Part shown: positions 1-7,914 of the stretch, piece after piece | Position numbering within the stretch: position 1 is the first letter of the stretch | How the letters are laid out: every line of letters starts with the position of its first letter | DNA from: UBA3792 sp045114775 | Lineage (GTDB): Bacteria > Bacillota > Clostridia > Christensenellales > CAG-138 | Length of the DNA stretch: 13,542 bases | Assembly (NCBI GenBank): GCA_045114775.1 | Contig: JBGULC010000032.1 | Location: forward strand, 1-13,542 | Direction: 5' to 3' | Notes under the pieces: model-generated | What the model was told of the DNA's origin: nothing | Databases searched by the model: none | What the model saw: only the letters and a program-made list of their open reading frames with translations | Program-made: the position numbers and the translations under genes

Positions 1-2063
1 GTCCAGCCGGAAACGCCGCATTGGCCGGAGCCATTACTGCCTGCCGCAATGACCGTGCCGTCCGATTTGAGCCCGACCGTGTAATTATTCCCCGCCGCGA
101 TCGCAACGATGTCCGTCCAGTCGGAAACTCGGCATTGGCCGTCACCATTTATACCGACCGCAACAACCGTTCCGTCCGCTTTGAGCCCGACCGTGTGGTA
201 ACTCGCCGCGATCGTACCCCGCACGGCGATCGGATCCCAGTATTCTTTGATATACCGTCTGCTGTCCTTATAGCCGTTCAACGCGGTAAATGCAGCGACC
301 GCTTCCTTGCGCTGTCCGGCATTGTACAGCTCCACCGCTTTGTTATACCGCTGATCCGGCAGAATTACCGTAAACAGGAGGATCACGAACGCGGCGCATG
401 CGGCAAGGACGGAAAGGACGATCGCCGTAACGATTTTCCGCGTCCTCTTTCGCTTTGCGGCAGCGATCCGGTCGGCTTCCGCTTTACGCTCACGCTCCAG
501 ACGATCCGTTTCTTCCTTTGCTTTGATCTCCTCGATCTTTCTCTGGCATGCAAGAATCTTTTCATCCGCATTCTTCCAACCGGGAATCGTCTGAAACAGT
601 CGGATCGCGTTCTCCTGCTGTTCGATCGAATCGAACACGGTCGCTTTCCATGCACGGGAATAAATCTCGTCCTTACGTTTATCTTCGGCTTTTTGTTCGC
701 ATTCTGCCACTTGCTTTTTCGTGTCCTTATAGTTTGGAATCTGACCAAACACATCAATGGCTTCCAAAAAAGCATCCGTGATTTTAAAACGCATTGCTTT
801 TTGATAAATGCCTTCCATGCGCGCGTTTTCGTTTCGCTCGTTGATAAAGACAATATCCCCGGAAAGCTTTGCCTTCAGTTTCTCGTCTCCAAAACGATAG
901 GCCTTCTTGAAATTGTTGCGATCATTGAAAGGCTCCGGCTGATCTTTCAGGGTCTCTCTCGTTCTTACGTGCAGCTCCGCCATCAGCTTGCCGAGATACG
1001 CTTCCGCGTTTTCGGGGTCAAGGTCGAGGACCTTCTCGCAGTATTCATTCGCGCTTTGCCATTCGCCGTCTTCTAGGAACATAAAGGCGCGGCGAAGCAG
1101 CGGGGCCGTATTGGTCTGCGCCGGCTGCTGAACCACCGTTTCTCGAATGGTCGTCTGTTTCGGCTCGTCGGTTTTGACGATCTTTTTGATGCCGCGGATC
1201 AGGTCCTGCATAAAGCCGAGCTTACTCATATCCTGCGCCTGCAGATGCGAAAACTCCTCCGGCAGGTCGTAGGGATCCATATCGCGGTAGGCGGGGATCA
1301 GCGTCTTCTTCGCGCCCGCCTTGATCAGCGCGAGGTAGCGGCTCCACTCGTTCTTGACCCACACGGCGTTGAAATGCTCCGGCTTGGTGCCGAGCACGAC
1401 CATCGCCTTCGCGGAGTTCAGCGCGGCGAAGATATAAGGCTCATACTCCTGACCGAGCTTGTCCTCGAGCGTGATGCGCGAGAAGAAGACCTTGAAGCCC
1501 TCGTTCGTGAGCTGATGATAGAGGTCGGTGGCCAGCACGGAATCCGGCGTTCTTCTGCCGTTTGCGTCGGTCTCCTTATAGCAGATGAAGACGTCGAACG
1601 GCTCCTCCTTGGCGGAGATCTCCAGGATGCCCTTCTGGATCTCGTTGATCGCCTTTGCCTCGTCCTCGTAGACCGCGCGCTGCAGCGCATCCGCATTCTG
1701 TATTGCGGACTTATAATCCTCGTCGTCGAAGATCGACGTGAACTGCGCGCGGTTGACCGTCGGCACGCGGCGATGCGTTGCGGGGTCCTCGACGTACTCG
1801 ATGCCGTAGCGGCACAGCACGATCGACCAGTACGCTTCAGCGTCGCTCTGATCCTCATTCAGGATATTCTCGTAGATCGACATTGCCTTGTCGAATTCGT
1901 TGTTCCGGCGAAAATGGTTCGCGCGGTCATACAGATTCGCCTTGCGGTCACTGTCAAGCCGCGGCAGCGTCTGCTTCGTTCCGCACGAATCGCATACGCC
2001 GACGGTCGCGCCGTCCTGAAACTCGATCGTGCCCCCGCACATCTTGCATTTAAAAATCGCCAT
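1..2063 (-). CDS. Zinc-ribbon/TIR/TPR membrane protein with C-terminal RCC1 repeats (3' end outside window)
   Basis: The frame is open from ATG at 2063 to the window edge: 687 residues and no stop. Order of parts: zinc ribbon (C6, C9, C24, C27); TPR-like helices about 35-85; TIR domain about 155-285, beginning FDVFICYK with D157 and carrying the acidic stretch E200/E206/E208 where the NADase glutamate of TIR enzymes is expected; TPR-like repeats about 320-510; basic run RKRTRK at 538-543; one membrane helix about 544-568; further TPR-like helices; then RCC1-type repeats of 38 residues from about 618. TIR domains cleave NAD+ or act as scaffolds; which applies here is not shown. The basic run places the TIR in the cytoplasm and the RCC1 part outside. 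An AGGGGG site lies 4 bases before the ATG, 22 bases after the preceding gene. The first 397 residues are paralogous to the gene at 5525-7891. Domain calls are firm; the function is inferred. Confidence 0.9.
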   Translation of the reverse strand, partial: MAIFKCKMCGGTIEFQDGATVGVCDSCGTKQTLPRLDSDRKANLYDRANHFRRNNEFDKAMSIYENILNEDQSDAEAYWSIVLCRYGIEYVEDPATHRRVPTVNRAQFTSIFDDEDYKSAIQNADALQRAVYEDEAKAINEIQKGILEISAKEEPFDVFICYKETDANGRRTPDSVLATDLYHQLTNEGFKVFFSRITLEDKLGQEYEPYIFAALNSAKAMVVLGTKPEHFNAVWVKNEWSRYLALIKAGAKKTLIPAYRDMDPYDLPEEFSHLQAQDMSKLGFMQDLIRGIKKIVKTDEPKQTTIRETVVQQPAQTNTAPLLRRAFMFLEDGEWQSANEYCEKVLDLDPENAEAYLGKLMAELHVRTRETLKDQPEPFNDRNNFKKAYRFGDEKLKAKLSGDIVFINERNENARMEGIYQKAMRFKITDAFLEAIDVFGQIPNYKDTKKQVAECEQKAEDKRKDEIYSRAWKATVFDSIEQQENAIRLFQTIPGWKNADEKILACQRKIEEIKAKEETDRLERERKAEADRIAAAKRKRTRKIVTAIVLSVLAACAAFVILLFTVILPDQRYNKAVELYNAGQRKEAVAAFTALNGYKDSRRYIKEYWDPIAVRGTIAASYHTVGLKADGTVVAVGINGDGQCRVSDWTDIVAIAAGNNYTVGLKSDGTVIAAGSNGSGQCGVSGW
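52..196 (-). repeat. 114-bp coding repeat (RCC1-type units)
   Basis: Two copies of a coding unit spaced exactly 114 bases apart can be seen: the 15-mer ttgagcccgaccgtg begins at 67 and again at 181. Each encodes a TVGLK..DGTV motif of the short bacterial RCC1 type. The array probably continues left of the window, since about seven blades are needed to close a propeller. Confidence 0.8.
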
Positions 2064-2085
2064 GGTGCCCCCTTTGAATCCTTCC

Positions 2086-2610
2086 TTATGAATCCGAGCC
2101 GCGGCCCGCGAACAGCCTTCCGAGCACGGAAACGGCGATCGCCGCCAAGACGACGGACGCGATCGTGATCACCGCGCCTTTGGACAGCGTACCCTGCGCA
2201 AACCGCACGACGAGATAGATCACCCCGCCGAGCGCCGCCGCGCCGAGCAGCAGCGACAGGATCAGCAGAATGACGCCGAGCCGCGTGTTGCGCCTGTCGG
2301 AAAGCTTCTTTGCTTCCTCCCGCTGCAGCCGTTCCGCTTTAAGCTCGCTCTGCCGCTGTTCGCAGAGCTCCGCTTTTTTGCGCGCTTCTTCGATAAAGCC
2401 GATCGAGCGGAACAGCCCCGCCGCGCTCGCAAAGCCCGCCGCGCTGTTTTGCCGCATGGCGCGCTCCGCGTCGACATAGATCTTCCTGAACTGCTCGACG
2501 TCTGCCGCGTCGATCTCATGCAATCGCCCGCACGAATCGCACTCCGCCTTGTCGGCACCGATCCTGATATTCAGTTTTCCCCCGCAAATCGGGCAGGTGA
2601 ATGGTTTCAT
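2086..2610 (-). CDS. Zinc-ribbon protein with two C-terminal membrane helices
   Basis: 174 residues from ATG 2610. The frame is open further upstream (to 2703), but that would overlap the preceding gene. Starting at 2610 puts the first codon 4 bases after that gene's stop, which suggests translational coupling; the ribosome site is weak (AAGG about 14 bases upstream). The N-terminus is a zinc ribbon with C6, C9, C24 and C27, exactly the spacing of the two TIR proteins of this operon. A charged helical region follows (about 35-108, partly coiled coil), then membrane helices at about 111-135 and 145-167 and a short basic tail. The layout recalls B. subtilis YdjG, a zinc-ribbon membrane partner of an SPFH protein, but I cannot show homology. 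I recognise no catalytic motif. A role as membrane adaptor is inferred from its position between the membrane/SPFH genes and a TIR gene. Confidence 0.8.
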   Translation of the reverse strand: MKPFTCPICGGKLNIRIGADKAECDSCGRLHEIDAADVEQFRKIYVDAERAMRQNSAAGFASAAGLFRSIGFIEEARKKAELCEQRQSELKAERLQREEAKKLSDRRNTRLGVILLILSLLLGAAALGGVIYLVVRFAQGTLSKGAVITIASVVLAAIAVSVLGRLFAGRGSDS

Positions 2611-2614
2611 TCGA

Positions 2615-3328
2615 TCACTTGTTCGCCTTGCAGGTCCGGTTGCGCTCAGTGAGCAGGGACAAAAGCTCGTTCGCGGAGGCGTTGACCGCGTCGGCGTTGT
2701 CACTTAGGACCGCGTCGGTGAACGCGTCGAACTCGGTGCGAATGCGGCTTTCGACGTCCGCGAGCGCGCCGGAGGTCATCGGGTCGGAAAAGCGCACCGC
2801 CTCATAGACCTTCTTGCAGGCGTTCTTGACCGGCTCGCTCTTGGCGCGGGTCATGAGCGTGCCTGCGTCGGCCGTGAGATCGCGGACGAACGCCGTCTGA
2901 ACCTTGACTTTTTCGTCGATCTGCTCCACGACCGCCGCTGCGGCTGCCGCCTTCAGCACCGCGACCGCATACAGCGCCATGATGATGAGTACAACGATCA
3001 GCGGGATCCAATCGGGCATCTGCGGCACCGCCATCATCACGCAGCCGATCACGGTCGTAACGATGATGCACGCGTACGACAGCCGGATCAGCGGCAAACG
3101 GTAGAACATGCCGGACAGCTTGTTTTGTTTGAGCGCGATCCACGTGCACACAAGATGCCCGACGAAGCAGAGCTCAAACAGGATCAGCGTGATCCACGAA
3201 AGCCCGCCGAGCTTTACATACGTGACGCCCGCGATCGTTGTCTCCTTCGGCAGCACGATCACGACGACGTTGAAGATCACGAACAGGATCGCCCACGCGA
3301 TCAGATAGAACTTGAAAGCTTTTTTCAT
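2615..3328 (-). CDS. Four-helix integral membrane protein with cytoplasmic helical tail
   Basis: 237 residues. ATG 3328 has AGGAGA 7 bases upstream and lies 12 bases after the SPFH stop. Hydrophobic segments at about 7-27, 43-66, 82-102 and 107-128 give four membrane helices. The remaining 110 residues are an alanine- and charge-rich helical tail (about 133-235) that looks soluble and cytoplasmic. I do not recognise a named family and see no transporter, protease or channel motif. Its position between an SPFH protein and a zinc-ribbon membrane protein parallels the B. subtilis ydjG-ydjH-ydjI set, where membrane proteins and an SPFH protein act together. YdjH is the positional counterpart, but this is an analogy only. 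Confidence 0.8.
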   Translation of the reverse strand: MKKAFKFYLIAWAILFVIFNVVVIVLPKETTIAGVTYVKLGGLSWITLILFELCFVGHLVCTWIALKQNKLSGMFYRLPLIRLSYACIIVTTVIGCVMMAVPQMPDWIPLIVVLIIMALYAVAVLKAAAAAAVVEQIDEKVKVQTAFVRDLTADAGTLMTRAKSEPVKNACKKVYEAVRFSDPMTSGALADVESRIRTEFDAFTDAVLSDNADAVNASANELLSLLTERNRTCKANK

Positions 3329-3340
3329 GGTTTCTTCTCC

Positions 3341-4660
3341 TTACAGGATGCTCTTCAGAAGTTCCGCCTTCATCTTTGCAAATTCCTCGTCGGTCAGAAG
3401 CCCCGCGTCCTTCATCATTGAGAGCTTTTCGACCTTCGCCTTGAACGCCGCCATGTCGTCCGCGGGCTGTGCGGGCGCTGCCGGCTTTTCGGGCTGCACG
3501 CCGCCGAACATATTGCCGATCTGCGGCATAATCGTACCTGCCGCCGCCATGCCGACGCCGAGCCCCATTATATCGCTCATCATACTCGAACCGCCGCCGC
3601 CGTTCACGACGTCCGGGCCCATGTTGCCGATGCCCTCGGCGTATGCCTTCTGTACCTCGGCCTGCAGAACATCCTTCTGGTTATATCCCTTCGCCGCCAT
3701 GATCTCGGCTTCGGTCATGCCCTTGAGCCGCTCCGCCTGCGCCTCCGCCTGCGCCGCAATGACCTTGCGCTCCGCTTCGCGCTTTGCGACCTCGGTCTCG
3801 GTCGTCTGACGCTCCAGTTCCGCCTGTCGGCGCGCCGCTTCGATCGCCGCCTTGCTCTGCTCCTCTGCGGTGCGGTACTGCGCCTGGCTCTGCGCCGCCG
3901 CGGTCTTGACCGTCGCTTCCGCCTGGATCACGCGCGTCTGCAGCACGATCGTGTGCAGCTCACGGATGCGCTTAAAGTTCGGATCGTCCTCCGGCAGGAC
4001 GACGCTCGTCACGTAGAAATTCGGCACGGCAAGGCCGTATTCCTCGAAGCCCTCGCGGATCTTGCCGCCGAGCACCGAGGAGATCAGATCGAGCTTTTCG
4101 TCGACCTCGAGGATGTCGATCGCATTGTCCTTGATGACCGCGCCGAGGTTTGCCTTGACCGCGCTCGTGATCATCGGGCGGAACGACGCCTGCAGCGACT
4201 TCGTAAAGCCTGCCGCGTCCTCCCACGCGATCCCGCGCATGGTGCCGACGAGCTTCACGAGGAGCTTTCTCGAATCCTCGACCGCAAGGTTCATCTCGCC
4301 GCTTGCGCCGAGCTCGAGCGGAACGCCGGTCAGCGGATCGATGAAGCGCACCTTGTCCGGCGTGCCCCACTTAAGCCCCATCTGCACGGTCTTGTTGATG
4401 AAATAGACCTCGCAGTGGAACGGCGATACGCCGCCCGTCGCCAGTTTCAGCGCCTTGCCGATCAGCGGAATGTTCTGCGTTTCGAGCGTGTAGCGCCCCG
4501 GTCCGAACAGGTCAAGCGCCTGTCCGTTCATCATAAAGACCGCTTCCTGACTCTCGTGGACGATCAGCTGCGAACCGAGGTTGAAATCCTCGCAGGGGTG
4601 CTTCCAGATAAACGTGCTGTTGTCGCCTTCGTACTTAATGATGTCTACAATGTGTGCCAT
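3341..4660 (-). CDS. SPFH-domain protein of the YdjI/COG4260 type with SHOCT-like C-terminus
   Basis: 439 residues. The frame extends to 4687, but ATG 4660 is chosen because GGGAGG lies 8 bases before it and the protein then begins MAHIVDIIKYEGDN, typical of this family. Residues about 20-235 form the SPFH core (GPGRYTLET near 53-61; LGAVIKDNAIDILEVDEKL near 172-190). Residues about 245-345 are an Ala/Glu/Gln-rich coiled coil that would drive oligomerisation, and 350-390 is Gly/Met-rich. Residues 406-438 (MMKDAGLLTDEEFAKMKAELL) resemble a SHOCT oligomerisation motif. There is no clear membrane helix. SPFH proteins build membrane-bound ring or microdomain scaffolds; the B. subtilis relative YdjI helps recruit PspA during membrane stress. 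Relatives often end in a zinc ribbon; here zinc ribbons sit in separate proteins of the same operon. The gene begins 17 bases after the DUF2971-like stop. Confidence 0.88.
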   Translation of the reverse strand: MAHIVDIIKYEGDNSTFIWKHPCEDFNLGSQLIVHESQEAVFMMNGQALDLFGPGRYTLETQNIPLIGKALKLATGGVSPFHCEVYFINKTVQMGLKWGTPDKVRFIDPLTGVPLELGASGEMNLAVEDSRKLLVKLVGTMRGIAWEDAAGFTKSLQASFRPMITSAVKANLGAVIKDNAIDILEVDEKLDLISSVLGGKIREGFEEYGLAVPNFYVTSVVLPEDDPNFKRIRELHTIVLQTRVIQAEATVKTAAAQSQAQYRTAEEQSKAAIEAARRQAELERQTTETEVAKREAERKVIAAQAEAQAERLKGMTEAEIMAAKGYNQKDVLQAEVQKAYAEGIGNMGPDVVNGGGGSSMMSDIMGLGVGMAAAGTIMPQIGNMFGGVQPEKPAAPAQPADDMAAFKAKVEKLSMMKDAGLLTDEEFAKMKAELLKSIL

Positions 4661-4677
4661 GGTGTAATCCTCCCGCA

Positions 4678-5490
4678 TTAACTGCATAATAGAATAGTTT
4701 TGTTGTCACAGTTTCTACATAGGTCCCAGTCAATTTTACCTTTCAAATTGCTGCTTAAGAATATTGGTTCTCCATCATAATTAGGGGAGCAAACTACCCT
4801 TTGACTGATCTCTGTATACAAACCGTATAAAGGTATTCTGACTGTGTTCCCATTATATCCTTCTACTGCACTTCTTTTTACATGTACAATGAATCTGCAT
4901 TCATTCTCATATGCCCATGGATATGCCTTTTTTGCAAACTCTATTGAATCTATTAGTGATTTAGGAACGCCGTTAACTCTCTCGTCTGATCGTTTAATAT
5001 CGTAGCAATCTCCGTCTTTTCCATCACCATAATAAATCATATCTACAAGCTCAAATCGAAAGTCACCATCTTCTGCCGATAGATTTTTATATGGCTTAAA
5101 TACGTTTCCTTCCCAACTTCCAAGTTGAATTGTATTAGATTCCCGAATTCTGTTAATTTCCGATCTTTTGAACGGTACTACTATACCACGATGTTCCATA
5201 CCACCGTAAAGCATCCACATAGCTACATTTTCCGAAATAGAAAAAGTAAAACAAATGCCGAATCTCTTTTCTTCATCACTATTTCGGAACAAATCTCTAT
5301 CTTGAACATCATTCCATTTTGCTCCATCAGACAGGAATAAGCCATCTTCCTTAACCCAAGAGTTGAAATATCCTGCATTCGTATAAACCCTATATGTATT
5401 ATGGGCTAATGCTTTTCTATGAAGATACTCCATTAGATCAGATGGACTGTCTATTTGATTCTTTAATTTATAGTTCGAGCCATTCCCCAT
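4678..5490 (-). CDS. DUF2971-like protein
   Basis: 270 residues from ATG 5490, chosen because GAGGTG lies 4 bases upstream. An in-frame ATG at 5502 adds four residues but has no ribosome site. Features matching DUF2971: an early LFLSDGAKWND segment (about 51-60), CFTFS at 80-84 followed by W92 and Y95, HRGIVVPF (about 100-107), and a late ENECRF (about 195-200). Two cysteine pairs near the end (C258/C261, C269) might bind metal. The biochemical role of DUF2971 is unknown to me. The gene is markedly AT-rich compared with its neighbours (positions 5221-5280 have 19 G/C of 60, against 39 of 60 at 3901-3960), which suggests recent acquisition. It lies 34 bases after the TIR-DUF6273 gene and 17 before the SPFH gene, so it is probably co-transcribed. 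Family assignment is moderate. Confidence 0.72.
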   Translation of the reverse strand: MGNGSNYKLKNQIDSPSDLMEYLHRKALAHNTYRVYTNAGYFNSWVKEDGLFLSDGAKWNDVQDRDLFRNSDEEKRFGICFTFSISENVAMWMLYGGMEHRGIVVPFKRSEINRIRESNTIQLGSWEGNVFKPYKNLSAEDGDFRFELVDMIYYGDGKDGDCYDIKRSDERVNGVPKSLIDSIEFAKKAYPWAYENECRFIVHVKRSAVEGYNGNTVRIPLYGLYTEISQRVVCSPNYDGEPIFLSSNLKGKIDWDLCRNCDNKTILLCS

Positions 5491-6697
5491 ATGCCACCTC
5501 ATTCATAATAAAGCTAACTTGATGCTAACTCAAATCAATCCACATAGCAGGGCGCACAGCACCTTTGACGGTATACACATCCAATCCACCTCGTGATGCC
5601 TTTCCTGTATAATTCACATCAGCTACATATTTTGAGAAATCATTTGCTCGTAACATCCATCGTGTTTTTTGACCGAAGTTATCATTAGCAAATGCCCCTT
5701 GCTTTCTAGCATAGTCTGTTGCTTCACATTGTCGTTCTACATCCGAATCGAAGTATCTATTCGCTTCAGATACACTTAAAAGAAATACCCTATCCTTTGT
5801 ATTATCTTCTGGTAGGTTAATACTAGCAATCATTTTTTTCTCGTCGAAACTAAATGCTTCATTAATAAATGTCTCATTTAGCCATTTTCTTAATGAACAC
5901 TCTTTCCAAGTTACTCCGTTCGTTGTAGGATCAAAGTCAAACGGATTATGCATTTGGGATCTAGAAACATCATATGGTTTACAATCAAGTGCCTGTTTGC
6001 TGATAACTAGCATTTGTCCGTTATTACGCGCGAGCACCTGCCACTCGATCGGTTCTGGGAAGTCATTATCTTTTTGAATGTATCTGCCGAGTTTAAAGGT
6101 GCTTGCTTTACCCAACATAGCTAAAGTAAGAATCGCGATGGGATATATCCTATCTACTTCATCAGCAGTTTCAGGCTCATTTAGATAAATGCTGCACGCT
6201 TTATCTAAACTATACCCCTCGTTTGCATGCGCATTCTCAACCTGTAGTTCAAGTTCAGCAGCATTGTTTCTCATCTTGTTGAGATCACGTTGAACGTCCG
6301 CTAACGAGACGTAACGACCGATTTTGCTTATTTGTTGATTAATCTGGGCTGTGAGATCACTCTTCTTTGACGGGATGCCTGCAAGTTCTTCATCTATCCT
6401 TTTTTTCTCTTTAACAGCAAATATTCCAAGTCGTGAACGCTCCTCGGTAAGCTGTTTTTCCCGCGAGATTGTTCCATTTAGTTCGTTTCGGAGAACGCTA
6501 ATCTGGGCTTGCGTTGCATCAAAAACATCTAGTATCCGTTCAAGAGTACATATGCTTGTCTTCGTCTCATCAAGCTTTTTCTCAATTGTCGGGCCAGCTT
6601 TAACCCCTTCCCTTAATGCCTTCACGACAGCCAACGCTTTTCTTTTTGTTTCTTCTACATGCTCGTTGATGTATCTGTCATAAAAAGACAATTCCTT
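4678..6697. other. AT-rich island inside a GC-rich operon
   Basis: From about 6697 down to 4678 the sequence is visibly AT-rich, while flanking coding DNA is GC-rich. Positions 5221-5280 contain 19 G/C of 60 and 4741-4800 contain 22 of 60; 3901-3960 contain 39 of 60. The island holds the C-terminal half of the TIR-DUF6273 gene and the whole DUF2971-like gene. Its right edge falls inside a reading frame, right after the conserved FGDEKLK motif; its left edge coincides with the intergenic gap before the SPFH gene. No terminal repeats or integrase were seen. Confidence 0.75.
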
Positions 6698-7891
6698 TTT
6701 TAGCTTTTCGTCGCCGAAGCGTAGCACTTTTTGGTAATTGTTCCGATCGTCGAACGGCTTCGGCTGATCCTTCAGATCGTCGCGCTTCCGGACCTTCAGT
6801 TCTGCCATCAGCTTGCCGAGGTACGCCTCCGCATTCTCCGGGTCGAGATTCAAAACCTGCTCGCAAAACTCGTCTGCACGCGTGAAATCTCCGTCTTCAA
6901 GGAACATGAACGCACGCTTGAGAAGCGGCGCGGCGTTCGCGTTCGCCTGCTGTACGACGACCGTTTCCTTGACCGTTTCTTTTGCTTTCGGCGCGCTTGC
7001 GTCAAGCACCTTGTTCACGCCGCGGATCAGGTCCTGAATGAAGCCGATCTTGCTCATATCGTAGGACTGCAGCACCGAAAGCGCTTCCGGCAGATCGTAG
7101 GGATCCATATCACGGTAGCACGGCAAAAGGAGTTTCGACCGATCCTTGCGCATCAGCGAAAGGAAGCGGCTCCACTCGTTTTTGACCCACACTGCATTGA
7201 CATGTTCCGCCGAGGTCGTGACCACGATCATGACCTTTGCGGAGTTCAGCGCGGCGAAGATATACGGCTCATATTCCGTTCCCGCCTTGTCCTCGAGCGT
7301 GATGCGAGAAAAGAATACCCGCCGCCCCTGTTCGGTCAGCTGGTAATAGATATCCTGGGCGTAGAGGCTGTCGCGCGTACGGCTGCCGTCGTTTTCGGAT
7401 TCCTTATAGCAGATAAAGACGTCGAACGGCTCCTCGTTCTGCGAAGTCGCGAGAATCCCGCGCTGAACCTCCGCGATCTTTGCCGCGTCCTTCTGGTACT
7501 GACGGCGCGTGACGCCGTCGGAATGCTCGACCGCCGCGAGATAGTCCACGTCCTCTAAAAAGCTGTCGAAGCTTGCGCGGTGGCAGGTCGGCAGATACTC
7601 GAACGTGTTCGGGTCCTCGACGTACTCGATGCCGAACCGGCACAGCGCGCAGCACCAGTGCGCCTCGGCGTCGTCTTCATTTTCCTGCACGATGCGCTCG
7701 TACACGGCAAGCGCTTTGTCGAACTCGCCGGTTCTGCGGAAGTGGTTGCCGCGGTTGAACGCGTTCGCGCGTTGCTCGTCGTCCACCTTCGGAAAGGTCA
7801 TCGTGCTCCCGCATGAATCGCACGTCCCGAACGTCTTATCCGCGGACAGTTCGATATCCCCGCCGCACATTTTGCATTTCAGTATTGCCAT
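5525..7891 (-). CDS. Zinc-ribbon/TIR/TPR protein with coiled coil and C-terminal DUF6273 domain
   Basis: 788 residues. ATG 7891 has a GGGGGC site 3 bases upstream, and the start context matches that of the paralogue at 2063. Order of parts: zinc ribbon (C6, C9, C24, C27); TPR-like 40-90; TIR about 155-290, with D157 in FDVFICYK and E200/E206/E208 in the following conserved stretch; linker; TPR-like about 320-398; long helical/coiled-coil region about 400-555; DUF6273 about 598-788, ending in the typical VRPAMWIDLS. No membrane helix is evident, so the protein is probably cytoplasmic, unlike its paralogue. Residues 1-398 are close in sequence and spacing to the other TIR protein; after FGDEKLK (391-398) similarity ends and the DNA turns AT-rich, so the gene looks like a fusion of a resident TIR half with an acquired C-terminal half. 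It is the second gene of the operon, 23 bases after the RHH gene. NAD+ cleavage on sensing a ligand through DUF6273 is a hypothesis. Confidence 0.92.
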   Translation of the reverse strand: MAILKCKMCGGDIELSADKTFGTCDSCGSTMTFPKVDDEQRANAFNRGNHFRRTGEFDKALAVYERIVQENEDDAEAHWCCALCRFGIEYVEDPNTFEYLPTCHRASFDSFLEDVDYLAAVEHSDGVTRRQYQKDAAKIAEVQRGILATSQNEEPFDVFICYKESENDGSRTRDSLYAQDIYYQLTEQGRRVFFSRITLEDKAGTEYEPYIFAALNSAKVMIVVTTSAEHVNAVWVKNEWSRFLSLMRKDRSKLLLPCYRDMDPYDLPEALSVLQSYDMSKIGFIQDLIRGVNKVLDASAPKAKETVKETVVVQQANANAAPLLKRAFMFLEDGDFTRADEFCEQVLNLDPENAEAYLGKLMAELKVRKRDDLKDQPKPFDDRNNYQKVLRFGDEKLKKELSFYDRYINEHVEETKRKALAVVKALREGVKAGPTIEKKLDETKTSICTLERILDVFDATQAQISVLRNELNGTISREKQLTEERSRLGIFAVKEKKRIDEELAGIPSKKSDLTAQINQQISKIGRYVSLADVQRDLNKMRNNAAELELQVENAHANEGYSLDKACSIYLNEPETADEVDRIYPIAILTLAMLGKASTFKLGRYIQKDNDFPEPIEWQVLARNNGQMLVISKQALDCKPYDVSRSQMHNPFDFDPTTNGVTWKECSLRKWLNETFINEAFSFDEKKMIASINLPEDNTKDRVFLLSVSEANRYFDSDVERQCEATDYARKQGAFANDNFGQKTRWMLRANDFSKYVADVNYTGKASRGGLDVYTVKGAVRPAMWIDLS

Positions 7892-7914
7892 ATTGCCCCC
7901 TCAACAATCTTTGA

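Noticed and set aside
21..2168. Long plus-strand open frames (351 and 307 codons) opposite the TIR-RCC1 gene
   Set aside because: The minus-strand frame encodes recognisable zinc ribbon, TIR and RCC1 motifs with a good ribosome site; the plus-strand frames have low-complexity Arg/Leu-rich content and no family features. They are antisense artefacts of GC-rich codon use.
3953..4681. Plus-strand frame of 242 codons opposite the SPFH gene
   Set aside because: It mirrors the SPFH codons and has no ribosome site or recognisable domain. The same holds for the 275-codon frame at 6731-7558 and the 337-codon minus frame at 10511-11524.
5525..6100. DUF6273 region as target of a diversity-generating retroelement
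   Set aside because: No reverse transcriptase, template repeat or near-identical copy of the 3' end was seen in the window.
4678..6697. AT-rich island as an insertion sequence or prophage remnant
   Set aside because: No transposase, integrase, terminal inverted repeats or target-site duplication could be seen, and one edge lies inside an intact reading frame.
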